Shown: positions 33,994-44,322, counted from the first letter of the stretch. The stretch is 64,000 nt of DNA from Ruminiclostridium herbifermentans (GCF_005473905.2 NZ_CP061336.1:2968501-3032500); one strand, 5' to 3'. Program-made: numbers and translations. Notes: a model not told the origin generated them from the letters alone.

Positions 33994-34530
33994 TTAAAAA
34001 TATGTAATAATAACTTGAAGGCCAATTCCCATTGCAATATAGGGTGAAAGCTTTATAAAATGCCTTTTACCACTACTTAGAAAACATAAAGAAGAGGTAA
34101 GGCAGCACGTCTTTATATTCGAGTAAAGATTGCAGATCACGCTTTCAATAGACCTATATACTGCAGTATTTCCAGCTTGAACTTTTTTATTTTGAATTAA
34201 TCTTAAAGCAGATAAAATTCCTGCAATAATAAACGAATATGCCATACCATATAAAATAAATTCACATCCAAAAAGTGCCCCAATAGCGCTAAATAGCTTT
34301 ATGTCACCTGCCCCTATAAGTTCAAAATAAAATAAAAATCCCAAAAGCAATATTGGCACTAACAATCCAAACAGACTTGACTTAAAGCCCTGAGTCCCAT
34401 CTTCAAATGTATTTATGAGCAGTCCAGAAATAGCCGCAGGCATTACACAAACATTTCGTATTTTTGAATACTTTATATCACTTATTATAGAGAAAATAAG
34501 CAAGCAAATTAAAATAATATATTTAACCAT
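33994..34530 (-). CDS. A24-family prepilin peptidase (TadV/CpaA-like), copy 1
   Basis: About 178 residues, polytopic membrane aspartyl protease that cleaves type IVb prepilins. The two catalytic aspartates are visible: SDIKYSKIRN near the N-terminus and the GAGDIKLFSAIG motif (GxGD). The start is fixed by GGAGG five bases before the ATG at 34528-34530. Last gene of the Tad locus, after the FHA gene. A second A24 peptidase is encoded at 36282-36851. Confidence 0.88.
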   Translation of the reverse strand: MVKYIILICLLIFSIISDIKYSKIRNVCVMPAAISGLLINTFEDGTQGFKSSLFGLLVPILLLGFLFYFELIGAGDIKLFSAIGALFGCEFILYGMAYSFIIAGILSALRLIQNKKVQAGNTAVYRSIESVICNLYSNIKTCCLTSSLCFLSSGKRHFIKLSPYIAMGIGLQVIITYF

Positions 34531-34606
34531 AACAACCTCCAGCAAAACTGCCAATAATTTTATTGTGGTTTTGATGCTAGAAAAATCACCATTAATATCT
34601 TAATTA

Positions 34607-36211
34607 CTAGCCTTCCACACAATTAGAAAATATATATTCTCTATTTGCAAATCTCAGTGTATCGTTATTTTTTATACTATTTTTTGTGTTAGGTAAAATC
34701 CTATGGTCATTAATAAATGTCCCGTTTTTTGAATTACAATCCATAACATAAAAATTATCTTCCTCTTGTAATATCTCGGCATGAATTTTACCAATAGCAC
34801 TGCTATTTATAGTATAATCTACAAAATTTCTCATTCTGCCAATAAGTATGCTATTTTTACTAATTTGTATTACTTCATCACCCTCTTTAGCTTTTAAATA
34901 AGGATATTCCGAAAGTTTGGGCTTTTTGATTATTACAGTTTCACCACTATAATTCTCAACAACCCCATTTTGCACTTCTTCTAATTTATTGTTCTGAGTT
35001 TCTTGGCTTACAAGTAATTCTTTACTTTTCATCCTGCTAGATATAATTTGCAGTGGCTTATAGTTATCAACCTCTACTATGTCCTTTTTTAACGTTGATA
35101 GTTCACCATCTTTATTAACTTTTTCATTAAGAATTCTAATTATCAGAACATCAATACCCAAGAATATTAATATAAGTATAATCACTGTAGTTTTCGGGTT
35201 ATCTGAGAGCATTACAAGTTTACTATTTAGTATTAAAATAAAACTTGCTATCAATAACGGTTGAAGTAGAATCATAGTAAGCAATAACATATTATTAGTT
35301 CTATTTTTATTATTGCTTTCCTTACCTTTAGCAGTTTTTAATTGATCATGACTGATATTATCTAGTTTATTTACCTTATTAGAATTAGGAATTTTAAAAT
35401 TTCCTTTTTGAAATTTGGTTTCATTTTGTGGCATGATGTTTATGGGGGATTCTGTTTTTATTTTTTTAGATACCCTTTTTTCTGATTTTTGCGTATTGAA
35501 CCTTTCAACCTCTGTTTTGCTTGAAATAAGCCAACTTCCAAATGTCTTATCCTTCCTGATTTTGCTATTTTCTATATTACTTTCATCATTACTTTCATCT
35601 TTCTTTAAAGCTTCTTTACACTTTGCAGTACTTTTAATGCTCTCACATAAAAGGCTTTCAATTAGTGATTTGAAGCTGCTTAAACTAAAAGTATCGCTTT
35701 TTATATTTTCTAGTATTTTTTGAATATAATTGTCACTATATTCATCCTCAAATTTTACAAGCCGAAAAATAAGTTTTGCAAAGAAGGCTTTAATGTCACT
35801 TTTACAACCTCTAAAAGGTAAGTATACAAAGTAGAGGCTAATACTATCAGGTTCTACATAAATAAAGTTTTCATCCAATAAAATATTATCATCATAAAGT
35901 AAATAATCTTTTAGTTGATATACATTGTTAATAATATTAAGAATAGTTTCTAGAAATTCATCACGAGTAAAAGACTTTCTTGACAAATAAGCTGCTAAAG
36001 TACACTTTGAAGTAATATTATAAAAGCAGTTCAGTTCATCTCCTATTCGATTCATATTAAAATTTAACAAGCCCTTCAGCTTATTGTGTAATAGCATCTG
36101 TGCTTGATAATTTAATATTTCTTTATCAATGCTGGTTTTTAAAATTAGATAGTTTGATGTAGAATCATTCTCATATAAAACCTCAAAATCATTTTCTAAA
36201 CTGTACAACAT
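34607..36211 (-). CDS. DUF6382/FHA domain protein of the Tad locus
   Basis: 534 residues: an N-terminal DUF6382-type domain (about 1-165), a disordered Ser/Lys/Asn linker, two transmembrane helices (about 308-328 and 338-358), a second linker, then a C-terminal FHA domain (about 440-530) with IGRMRNFVDY, IHAEIL and CNSKNGTFIND. FHA domains read phosphothreonine, so this may couple pilus assembly to Ser/Thr kinase signalling. No kinase gene is in the locus. It lies between the two prepilin peptidase genes. ATG with AAAGG upstream. Confidence 0.85.
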   Translation of the reverse strand: MLYSLENDFEVLYENDSTSNYLILKTSIDKEILNYQAQMLLHNKLKGLLNFNMNRIGDELNCFYNITSKCTLAAYLSRKSFTRDEFLETILNIINNVYQLKDYLLYDDNILLDENFIYVEPDSISLYFVYLPFRGCKSDIKAFFAKLIFRLVKFEDEYSDNYIQKILENIKSDTFSLSSFKSLIESLLCESIKSTAKCKEALKKDESNDESNIENSKIRKDKTFGSWLISSKTEVERFNTQKSEKRVSKKIKTESPINIMPQNETKFQKGNFKIPNSNKVNKLDNISHDQLKTAKGKESNNKNRTNNMLLLTMILLQPLLIASFILILNSKLVMLSDNPKTTVIILILIFLGIDVLIIRILNEKVNKDGELSTLKKDIVEVDNYKPLQIISSRMKSKELLVSQETQNNKLEEVQNGVVENYSGETVIIKKPKLSEYPYLKAKEGDEVIQISKNSILIGRMRNFVDYTINSSAIGKIHAEILQEEDNFYVMDCNSKNGTFINDHRILPNTKNSIKNNDTLRFANREYIFSNCVEG

Positions 36212-36281
36212 ATTATTTTACCTTTCTGTTTAAATTTAGAATTAACTTAGCTTTCTATGTAAGTCATAAATTTATTACAAA

Positions 36282-36851
36282 TTAATTGTTTAACATTAAA
36301 ATCACTGTAGCAATCATTATAAATGGAGCAAAAGGAATTTCCGTTCTTCTATTAGCCTTTTTGGCAAGCAATAGCATTATTGAATATATTCCAGCTAATA
36401 TTATAGAAATAAACAAGATACTAAGAAATGAATTAATTCCAGTAAAGAAACCTGTTAATGTCATCAGCCACAAGTCTCCTCCTCCAATTTGACCTTTTGA
36501 CAGCATTATAAATAGTGCCATTACTAAAAATGCAGCTGCACCACCTAATACATGATTCCAAATAGCATCACCATGTGAGAACCATAAAAAAACTGCATAA
36601 CCCATAAATATTCCTATAAATATTAGCTTTAATGGTATAGCTTTGCTATATAAATCATTTATAGAAGCCACCAACTGAATAGTGACTAAAGATATAAAAA
36701 CAATAGTGTCTAATACAGCTTTTATATATATAAGTCCATACAATACAGCTGTTATCCAAATTATTAAACATAATACCAAAGGCACACCTATTCTTTTCAT
36801 TATTTTATATGCACAAATTATTCGTAACCGCCTCCAAACAATCAAATTCAT
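36282..36851 (-). CDS. A24-family prepilin peptidase, copy 2
   Basis: 189 residues, about six hydrophobic helices, catalytic Asp in SINDLYSKAIP and the GxGD motif as GGGDLWLMTLTG. Start uncertain: the ATG at 36851 has no good ribosome binding site. GGAGGCGG near 36826 precedes only non-standard codons at the right distance, and the next ATG is at 36798-36800. Two different A24 peptidases in one Tad locus may divide the Flp-type and TadE-type substrates. Confidence 0.82.
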   Translation of the reverse strand: MNLIVWRRLRIICAYKIMKRIGVPLVLCLIIWITAVLYGLIYIKAVLDTIVFISLVTIQLVASINDLYSKAIPLKLIFIGIFMGYAVFLWFSHGDAIWNHVLGGAAAFLVMALFIMLSKGQIGGGDLWLMTLTGFFTGINSFLSILFISIILAGIYSIMLLLAKKANRRTEIPFAPFIMIATVILMLNN

Positions 36852-36976
36852 CTTTTAAGTGAATAAAAACAACTATAAAATTTACCGTTTTCAATTTTCT
36901 CAGCATAATTGCAAGTGCTTAACTTATCAATGGAAGGTTGAGTTAGTTAGCAATATTATTTTGGGGCTAATTACAT

Positions 36977-38068
36977 TTAATTTTCACTTTGAGGTTCTGT
37001 CTTTTTGTCTTGCTCTTTGCCATAAGCCTTGATTACTACCAAATCAATACCCTTTTTCCTTGCATCTTGTATACACTCATTTATTGTTTGCTGTTGATTT
37101 TCCATTAGTTCAGTTTCTGGAATAATCAGTCGAAGTTCTTTTTTATAAATCTGCCAGCTTTCAATTGTTATTCCGCCACTTTCTCCTCCTTCAAATTCTT
37201 CAAGCTTATTAATATACTGCAGCAGCTTCTTTTTTAGATTATTTACATTTTTGTAATACTCTTCATCTATGTTTAAGCTTTTTATACTTGTTGCAGTTCC
37301 ATTTTTAAATATTGATATTGTAGGAAAATTAAAAGGAAGATTTGCTCCTTGCAGCTTTCTAATTTCTCTGCCACGATTTAAATTGCTCATATTCCATACA
37401 CACTCAGTTTCTTCCTCTTCCTCAGCATTTTTTATTCCATCCTCCCCTGCCCAAACACAGCTTGAAGCCGTTTGTATTATTTTTATTTCAGGTATGAATT
37501 GCTTTAAAAATGGAAAAAACATTTTATACTGAACTATTATGTCTATACTTTTATCATCTGCTAGCATCCTGCTATTTGAAAAATCTATCCCTTCAAAGCC
37601 GTCCTTCAAATTTAACAATCGTAGCCTATTATCAACATTGTCAAAGTAACTAACTTCCAAGTTCTTTTTTACTAATATTTTAGATATTGGCACTAAAACC
37701 AACTGAGCTCTTACATAATCACTTGCATCCTTGCCTAACTGCTCAATTATTGGAGAAATCCAAGTGTTTTCTATAGCTTTATCGTCTTCCTGTGAACTTG
37801 TGAATTTTTCTAAGCCGCTTATTAGTTCATCAGCATTCGTCTCATAATAAAGTAAGCTATATAGGCTCATTTCTTCACAAGCTGAAGTTATAGCCTGTTG
37901 AACAATTTCATGTACATAATAAACTTTTATAATAAATACAAAGGTCATAATAGCTGCTATAAAAATAGGCAATAAAATTGCTGCCTCTACAGTAATTGAG
38001 CCTCTACAATTCTTCATTTTGATATTTTTAACTTGCTTCATGTAATATTTCTTATTAGTAGTAACCAA
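36977..38068 (-). CDS. TadE-like pseudopilin (large)
   Basis: About 363 residues. A class III prepilin-like N-terminus, RGSITVEAAILLPIFIAAIM, has the processing Gly and the Glu five residues later inside a hydrophobic helix. A long extracytoplasmic domain follows, with acidic patches (NAEEEEETE). Start uncertain: I favour TTG at 38066-38068, nine bases after GAGG; GTG at 38083 and ATG codons further in are alternatives. It overlaps the preceding gene by 14 bases. A minor pilin or pseudopilin of the Tad apparatus. Confidence 0.8.
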   Translation of the reverse strand: MVTTNKKYYMKQVKNIKMKNCRGSITVEAAILLPIFIAAIMTFVFIIKVYYVHEIVQQAITSACEEMSLYSLLYYETNADELISGLEKFTSSQEDDKAIENTWISPIIEQLGKDASDYVRAQLVLVPISKILVKKNLEVSYFDNVDNRLRLLNLKDGFEGIDFSNSRMLADDKSIDIIVQYKMFFPFLKQFIPEIKIIQTASSCVWAGEDGIKNAEEEEETECVWNMSNLNRGREIRKLQGANLPFNFPTISIFKNGTATSIKSLNIDEEYYKNVNNLKKKLLQYINKLEEFEGGESGGITIESWQIYKKELRLIIPETELMENQQQTINECIQDARKKGIDLVVIKAYGKEQDKKTEPQSEN

Positions 38069-40250
38069 TGCATATATCCTCACTTATATAGGTTCTTGAT
38101 ATAGTGCTTCTTAACTTTGATAAGTTGGAAGGAATTGAGATAAATAAATTTTTTATAGATATATTTGTATTTGACTTAAGCATAATTTTGCAGTTCTCTA
38201 ATAAAAATCCCGAATTTGATATCCCCATATTAAGCTGTATTAAGTCCTGTATTCTAGCTATTTTTTTATCTTTATCTATAAGTAAAAGGAATATCTTTAA
38301 ATAATCGTGGTAGTTTAGAGATAACGAATTATTTTTTATGTGGTTATCTGTCTTTTTGTTTAAAGCACCTGAAATATCTGTTACCCATTGTTCATTTGTC
38401 TTAATTAATTGTATTTCTTCCCCCTTGTTTAACTGCTCTAAATCGTATATTGATTCTGCCATAGCCCATGAGAATAATATCATTGTTTGAATTAGCGGCG
38501 TTGACAGTCCAGCATTCCAAGCACTTAGACTAGCTGCAAGAGTTGTAATTCTACTCATTTTCAAGCTATCAGTGTAAATATGTATTGCATTTGCTACTAG
38601 TCTTATTGCTAATATTTCAGACTTTAGCAATAGTGAATTAGTTTCTTCCTTTTCATTTCCATTAATGATATACTCAACTTCAAAATTATCAAAATATCCA
38701 TCTCTTTTAGTTTTATCTTCTGAGCGCAGGTTATAGGCAGCACTATCCTCTTCACACTTTAACAGGGGAACACCATGCTTAAATATGCCCATTATATACT
38801 CGTTAATATATATATCTTCAATTACCTGTGAAGCTATTTTACTAATGTCCTTAAAATTATTTATCCAGATTGAATTACTACTTGAATTACTTACTGTGCT
38901 TTCTTCTGTAGATAAGGTATCTAAATATTTACTTATGCTGCTATCCATACTCAAGTACATACTATCTGATTTATCAATATCAGGCTCCTCACCAGTTTTC
39001 GCTTTTCTAGAAGGCAATTGCTCTAGCAAGTTACTTTTGATAACATTTCCATCACCTTTTGCGCTAAGAGCATTTTGCATTGCTTTCTCAATTCCATCTC
39101 TATTATCCTCATCATCTGACTTTGCTGGTTTGGCTTTATCAAACAGGTATTTGATATTTGATTCTGAAATACTATCTAATTCTGATAAAAAACTTGCCTC
39201 ATCGTAATTTGCCTTTGTTGATATACTCATGCATTTTATTATATTATTATTAAGACTTCCGATAATTTCTTCACAGTTATCTTCATTAATTAGCTTTTTT
39301 ATATTTAGTAAATCATTTTCATAACAACTTTGTATTTCTTTTATTCCATCTTCTGTATTCTTTAAATAATCTAATTCTTCTTGTATTACATTTAATAAAT
39401 TTTGCTTTTTTACAGAAATATCATTAGCTTTTTCAATAGCTTCAACATTAAGATTTTTGTAATAATTTAAAACTTCTAAAATGCTGTTTTTTATATCTTG
39501 TTTTATGTTAACAATAATATTAAGTTCATTTCTCAAGCTTCTAATGCTCTCTGATAGTTCTTCTTTTTTCTTATTATCTGTTTCAAATGAAAGTAATCTT
39601 TGAAATGAATTTATTTTTTCTATGTATTCTTGGTACTTTACATTTTGGATTAATAAACTTTCTTTCATATCTTTTATCTTTGAAGTTATACCCATTTCAC
39701 TTATTTGCTTTGTTTTAGCTTCAAGGAAACTCTGCAATTCCCCTACTTCACTGGCTTTTTTGTCTGTTTCAAACATTCTTTTACACACTATAGAACTGCT
39801 TGAAATGCTTTTCATACCATTAATCTTAGTTAATAAATCATCAGCTAATTCATAAGGTGCACGATATTTCATAAACTCTATTATTTGTTTTTCAAAAAGA
39901 GTTCTATTTTCTAAATTGTACTGTTCAATAATATTTACTTGTTCAATATTAAAATCATATAAGAAATCCTTTTTGTCATAAATGTTCAAGTTCTTAGATA
40001 AGTAATACTCATAACTTTCCAAAATTGTATCACTGTCTTGAAACACTCCAAAAAGGCCATATTCATCCTTTAATTGGTTATTATAGCAAGCCAATATAGA
40101 AGAAATAGCAGTTTTGTTAGCTCTTAGTATATGAGAATGTGCTAAATTAATCCTTGCAGCATCCGTGAAAACACCTACAACTAGCAAAATAGCTGATAAT
40201 ACAATGCTGATAAAAACTGTTATTGCTCCCCTGTTATTTTTTAAATTCAA
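38055..40250 (-). CDS. DUF5702/TadG-like Tad-locus protein
   Basis: About 731 residues. The N-terminal helix RGAITVFISIVLSAILLVVG resembles TadG/TadE-type membrane-inserted pilus proteins (T rather than E at the pilin Glu position). It is followed by a long extracytoplasmic helical region with coiled coils (about 185-350) and a Ser-rich stretch (SNSSSNS). The DUF5702 family is common in Clostridia Tad loci; function unknown. The start is probably TTG at 40248-40250, eight bases after GAGGTGG; a GTG at 40262 lies inside that site. Confidence 0.82.
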   Translation of the reverse strand: MNLKNNRGAITVFISIVLSAILLVVGVFTDAARINLAHSHILRANKTAISSILACYNNQLKDEYGLFGVFQDSDTILESYEYYLSKNLNIYDKKDFLYDFNIEQVNIIEQYNLENRTLFEKQIIEFMKYRAPYELADDLLTKINGMKSISSSSIVCKRMFETDKKASEVGELQSFLEAKTKQISEMGITSKIKDMKESLLIQNVKYQEYIEKINSFQRLLSFETDNKKKEELSESIRSLRNELNIIVNIKQDIKNSILEVLNYYKNLNVEAIEKANDISVKKQNLLNVIQEELDYLKNTEDGIKEIQSCYENDLLNIKKLINEDNCEEIIGSLNNNIIKCMSISTKANYDEASFLSELDSISESNIKYLFDKAKPAKSDDEDNRDGIEKAMQNALSAKGDGNVIKSNLLEQLPSRKAKTGEEPDIDKSDSMYLSMDSSISKYLDTLSTEESTVSNSSSNSIWINNFKDISKIASQVIEDIYINEYIMGIFKHGVPLLKCEEDSAAYNLRSEDKTKRDGYFDNFEVEYIINGNEKEETNSLLLKSEILAIRLVANAIHIYTDSLKMSRITTLAASLSAWNAGLSTPLIQTMILFSWAMAESIYDLEQLNKGEEIQLIKTNEQWVTDISGALNKKTDNHIKNNSLSLNYHDYLKIFLLLIDKDKKIARIQDLIQLNMGISNSGFLLENCKIMLKSNTNISIKNLFISIPSNLSKLRSTISRTYISEDICIGYY

Positions 40251-40271
40251 ATTTAATACCACCTCGTCACT

Positions 40272-40895
40272 TTAGTGTTTTAGCAGCTTCTCTAAAACAT
40301 CACTTACCTTAGAACCCTTTCCAATCCATTTATTATCGCTATTTAAAATACACTTTTTTATATCAGTTATAATATCTAAATTTCGCACAAATTCTGCATT
40401 GTCATAAATATTGGAATTTGCTTCAGCTCTCATTTTTAGTGTAGATGGCAACCCAAGTTTTTCAAACATATTACCAATTGGAAGAGGATACTGAGTCTCT
40501 ATTCTAATATTAATCTGTTTTGAAAAAAACTTATGGGATAGCAAATTATCAGAATATATATCTAAGTCAACAATTGATTTCTCAAGACTGTTAGAAATGT
40601 ACCTGTTTAGCTGTTCTTTTTTATGTAAAGTTTTTGTATCCAGCATTCTCCAATACAAATCAGAAGTTTGCCTTATACTTCCCCCTATACCATATTGCTC
40701 AGAATAGTAATACCCTCCAATATTTGATGCCTTATTTGCAGCACTTTGAAGAAATGCATACTTATACATTAAAACAAAAATATAAACTAATGCAGCAACA
40801 AGCAAAAATACAACTGAAAAAATAATAGATGCTTCCACTGTAAAGCTGCCTTTCTTATTTATAAACATTTCTGATTTATTCCATATCCTGGACAT
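40272..40895 (-). CDS. TadE-like pseudopilin (small)
   Basis: 207 residues. Class III prepilin-like start KKGSFTVEASIIFSVVFLL with Gly then Glu at +5 and a single hydrophobic helix (about 16-42). An extracytoplasmic domain with conserved aromatic patch (GGYYYSEQYG) follows. ATG seven bases after AAGGAG. Between the Flp-type pilin and the DUF5702 gene, the standard place for TadE. Confidence 0.86.
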   Translation of the reverse strand: MSRIWNKSEMFINKKGSFTVEASIIFSVVFLLVAALVYIFVLMYKYAFLQSAANKASNIGGYYYSEQYGIGGSIRQTSDLYWRMLDTKTLHKKEQLNRYISNSLEKSIVDLDIYSDNLLSHKFFSKQINIRIETQYPLPIGNMFEKLGLPSTLKMRAEANSNIYDNAEFVRNLDIITDIKKCILNSDNKWIGKGSKVSDVLEKLLKH

Positions 40896-40913
40896 TATTA
40901 ATCTCCTTAATGC

Positions 40914-41126
40914 TTAGTCTGTTCCCTTAAGTTTTATTTGGGTTCCAGTATTGTTTTCAAGTTGGCTTCCATCAGGAAAAAGATTTTCTATAATGCTATT
41001 TACAAATCTTATTAGCTGACTTCTAAATAGCAAAGCCACACCTACAAGAACAGCGATAATAATAATCACTTCAACTGTTCCCATCCCATCCTCTTCGTTA
41101 AAAAACCTTTTTACTGTACAAAACAT
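40914..41126 (-). CDS. Flp1-type IVb pilin
   Basis: 70-residue major pilin candidate. A short basic leader ending at EEDG precedes MGTVEVIIIIAVLVGVALLF: processing after Gly, Glu at +5, long hydrophobic helix, then a short polar tail. This matches Flp1 family prepilins of monoderm Tad systems. ATG six bases after AGGAGG. Placed directly after tadC. Confidence 0.9.
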   Translation of the reverse strand: MFCTVKRFFNEEDGMGTVEVIIIIAVLVGVALLFRSQLIRFVNSIIENLFPDGSQLENNTGTQIKLKGTD

Positions 41127-41240
41127 ATAATGCCTCCTGTAAATTAATTTTTAGTCATTTTTATTAATTATTATTTATATCCCCTAGTAACTAAACAGAT
41201 ATATAATGAAAAAAATTCTCATACATAAGTTTTAATCTCT

Positions 41241-42122
41241 TTAAATTCCTTGCATAGAAATGATCGCTGGTGTGATAACTATGATAATTATTGCCAAAAA
41301 CATAATCATCATCGGAATTAACAGCTTTGCTACAGCTTCTTCTCCAAGTCTTTTAATAGCATTTTTTCGCATTTCCCAACATTCATTTGATAGAAGCCTT
41401 AAGGATAATACAAGGTCATTTCCACCTCTTTTTGTACTTTGAACTATCATTGACATAAGTCTTGATATTTCAGGCGTCTTAACCCTTTTAGCAAATTGAC
41501 TGAAGGCTTCTGCCTCACTTTTTCCCGATTTAATATCAATAACCGTTTTATGCACTTCTGTATAGAAATCTCCCACTTTACTGCAATCAGCAGATATTTT
41601 TTCCCATGCTTTTGACATTGTCATACCTGCATTAATTAATAGTGTTAGCTTATTTATAAAATTAGGGAATTCTAACTGTATCTCTAACCTTCTTTTTTTA
41701 AGTTTGTTTTTTAGTTTCAAATCATCTGAAATTATTAGTACACTAAATAAAAGAGGTAAATACACTAAAAATACACCTTGAAATTGAGACAACAAACCAG
41801 CAATTAGTTCACAAATTACTCCTATTAATACTAATACCACTTTGTTTGCATGAAATATTCTAATATAAAATACAGAATACTCTTGTCCATATACTTCACT
41901 TATTATATTGAGTATGCTTCTGTCATAATCTGAATTATACGAATAGCAATACTTATCTAGAATATAGAGCCCAAAAGGTAAAAATATTCTTAGTTTAAAA
42001 TCTCTCCCATTCAGGGCCTCAATATGTTCTGAGTATTTTGGACCATGCATATATAAAATTGTGCAAAATATAATCAGCAATAATAATATTAATAGTGCTG
42101 AAATTAAATTTAAAATTAACAT
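41241..42122 (-). CDS. tadC: Tad inner-membrane protein TadC (T2SF family)
   Basis: 293 residues with the type II secretion F domain (about 125-275): GMTMSKAWEKISADC, SFAKRV-type helix and RGGNDLVLSLRLLSNECWEMRKNAIKRLGEEA, written here by region, plus N-terminal and C-terminal membrane helices. Partner of TadB in the pilus platform that the TadA ATPase drives. ATG with TGAGGA close upstream. Seven bases after tadB. Confidence 0.9.
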   Translation of the reverse strand: MLILNLISALLILLLLIIFCTILYMHGPKYSEHIEALNGRDFKLRIFLPFGLYILDKYCYSYNSDYDRSILNIISEVYGQEYSVFYIRIFHANKVVLVLIGVICELIAGLLSQFQGVFLVYLPLLFSVLIISDDLKLKNKLKKRRLEIQLEFPNFINKLTLLINAGMTMSKAWEKISADCSKVGDFYTEVHKTVIDIKSGKSEAEAFSQFAKRVKTPEISRLMSMIVQSTKRGGNDLVLSLRLLSNECWEMRKNAIKRLGEEAVAKLLIPMMIMFLAIIIIVITPAIISMQGI

Positions 42123-42128
42123 TCTTCC

Positions 42129-42872
42129 TCACATTTTTATATTCATAATTTTATTTGATATACAAAATGATATTGCTAGTAAAACTAAGGCTATTGTCAT
42201 TACTACTCTTCCTTGAATTGTTGTAAAAACAGGCTTAATATATTCTGAGGCTGTTATTGACAGAATTAAAACCATACCAATTGGAATGACATTTAATATC
42301 TTTTGTTCAAACTTCCTAGCTGACAGCACTGTATCTATCTCCTGCTTCATCTCAATTTTGTCACTGATAATTGCAGCAGAATTCTTTATTGCATCTATTA
42401 GATTTCCACCAGTCCTTTTGCATATTGACATAACATCAGCAAAATTAATAATATCATCAATGTCAGACCTTTTTGCAAAATCACCTATTGCTTCTTCAAT
42501 CGTAATATTATAGGATAGCTTTTGTATTATAACTTTTGTTTCTTTTATAATAAAAGCTTCATCACTAGGATAAAGAACAAATAAATCCTCAAGGGCACTT
42601 TCAAAAGCATTTTCCAAAGCTCTCCCTGCACTCAAAGAAGCTGCTAGCGAAATTAGAAGATCTTTGAACTGTAAATTAAGTTCATTTCTTCTTTTAGCAA
42701 TTAATTGCTTTTGCTTTATTTTTAAATATAGAATTCCAAAGGGGCATACAATTGTTGAAAATAAGATATTTCTATAAAATAAATATGAAACTGCAAAAAT
42801 AAAAATTGCTGCCATAAAGGAATACATTATCTTAAGCTTTATGCTCATAACATATGAATCATAATCAATCAA
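42129..42872 (-). CDS. tadB: Tad inner-membrane protein TadB (T2SF family)
   Basis: About 247 residues: two N-terminal helices, T2SF domain (LLISLAASLSAGRALENAFE, CKRTGGNLIDAIKNSAAIIS) and two C-terminal helices. The start is a TTG at 42870-42872, seven bases after AGGAGG; an in-frame GTG at 42896 precedes that site and would overlap tadA. Follows tadA directly. Confidence 0.9.
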   Translation of the reverse strand: MIDYDSYVMSIKLKIMYSFMAAIFIFAVSYLFYRNILFSTIVCPFGILYLKIKQKQLIAKRRNELNLQFKDLLISLAASLSAGRALENAFESALEDLFVLYPSDEAFIIKETKVIIQKLSYNITIEEAIGDFAKRSDIDDIINFADVMSICKRTGGNLIDAIKNSAAIISDKIEMKQEIDTVLSARKFEQKILNVIPIGMVLILSITASEYIKPVFTTIQGRVVMTIALVLLAISFCISNKIMNIKM

Positions 42873-42888
42873 TAGTACTCCTCCTAGT

Positions 42889-44136
42889 TCATACACTTAT
42901 TCCTTTGATTGGGTATATTCCAGAATTTATTAATTTAGATTTGTTGAATAATGGGTTATTAGTTCTTTTTAAAGAACCAACTACAGAATTAGACGGTTCT
43001 GAATCAGAAGGGAAGGCTTCCTCAAAAACAAAAATAGGATTTAGTTTTATTTGATTGTTTTCTATTCCTACAATTTCTGATATTTCAATTGTTCTTCTTG
43101 ATTTATCCCTAAGTCTTGAAAGAAAAATTATTATGTCAATTGCAGAAGCTATTTGTTTTCTAACTGCTTCAATGGGCAATGTCGAGTAGCTAAGTATCAT
43201 TGTTTCCAATCTTGACAGCATATCTTCTGTGGAATTTGCATGACCAGTAGAAAGAGAGCCATCGTGCCCAGTATTCATAGCTTGAAGCATATCGATTGCT
43301 TCTGCGCCTCTTACTTCCCCAACAATTATTCTATTGGGTCTCATACGCAAACTGGTTTTAATTAAATCTCTTATTGTAATTTCACCCTTACCCTCTAAGT
43401 TCTCATTTCTAACTTCAAGCCTAACCAAGTTTGGTATATTTAATATCTGAAGTTCAGCGGAATCTTCTATTGTTATAATTCGTTCATCCTTTGGAATAAA
43501 GTTTGATAGTGCATTTAGAAAGGTTGTCTTTCCTGAACCAGTACCTCCTGCTATAAATATATTGTATTTTGCTATAACAAGCATTTTTAAAAACTCTGCT
43601 GCCTCTAACGTCAATGATTCGAGCTCTATAAGCTTATCAATATCTATTGGTTTATCGGGAAATTTTCGAATTGTAACAATTGGGCCATTTAATGCAATGG
43701 GCGGCAACACTACATTTATTCTTGAGCCATCCTTAAGCCGTGCATCAACAATTGGAGAAGCTTCATTTACAATTCTATTTACAGTAGTTACCATTATCTG
43801 AATTATGTCTTCTAATTTTTCAGAAGATTCAAACTCTAAATCAAGCTTTGAGATTATACCACTTTTTTCTACAAAAATATTGTTAGGCCCATTAATCATT
43901 ATTTCTGTTACTTCATTATCATCTAATATTGGCTGCAATATATCCAGCCTGCGAAAAGAATTAAATACTGTTCTGATTATCTCCCTTTTCTCATCTGATT
44001 TAATAAAAAATTGTTTAGATTTTTCAATTACTGCTTTAGCTATCATTTCATTTATTTCATTATCTGAGAATTCACGTTTCAAGTCAAACTTCTGACTTAT
44101 GTAACTTTTTATTTCACTAATAAGTTCCTGCTTCAA
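42889..44136 (-). CDS. tadA: Tad secretion ATPase TadA/CpaF
   Basis: 415-residue GspE/CpaF-type hexameric ATPase that powers Tad pilus assembly. N-terminal region with ITEIMINGPNNIFVE-type block (VTEIMINGPNNIFVEKSG), then Walker A AGGTGSGKTTFLNAL at about 205-218, the Asp box TIEDSAEL, Walker B IIVGEVRGAEA and the His box HDGSLSTGHA. TTG start (44134-44136) seven bases after AGGAGG. Second gene of the Tad operon after the CpaE/TadZ-type gene. Confidence 0.95.
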   Translation of the reverse strand: MKQELISEIKSYISQKFDLKREFSDNEINEMIAKAVIEKSKQFFIKSDEKREIIRTVFNSFRRLDILQPILDDNEVTEIMINGPNNIFVEKSGIISKLDLEFESSEKLEDIIQIMVTTVNRIVNEASPIVDARLKDGSRINVVLPPIALNGPIVTIRKFPDKPIDIDKLIELESLTLEAAEFLKMLVIAKYNIFIAGGTGSGKTTFLNALSNFIPKDERIITIEDSAELQILNIPNLVRLEVRNENLEGKGEITIRDLIKTSLRMRPNRIIVGEVRGAEAIDMLQAMNTGHDGSLSTGHANSTEDMLSRLETMILSYSTLPIEAVRKQIASAIDIIIFLSRLRDKSRRTIEISEIVGIENNQIKLNPIFVFEEAFPSDSEPSNSVVGSLKRTNNPLFNKSKLINSGIYPIKGISV

Positions 44137-44322
44137 TATTTTCCTCCTTATTATATTTTAGACTTTGCTTATTTTCCCTTATTACTAATCTTTTAATAGA
44201 TATAATAATTTGCTATAATAAGGTTTCTTAAATAGATTCAATAGAATATTATGTAAACATATTATAATGATATATGAATATTAACTCTAGTATATTATTT
44301 TATTTGAAACCTTATATAGCAG

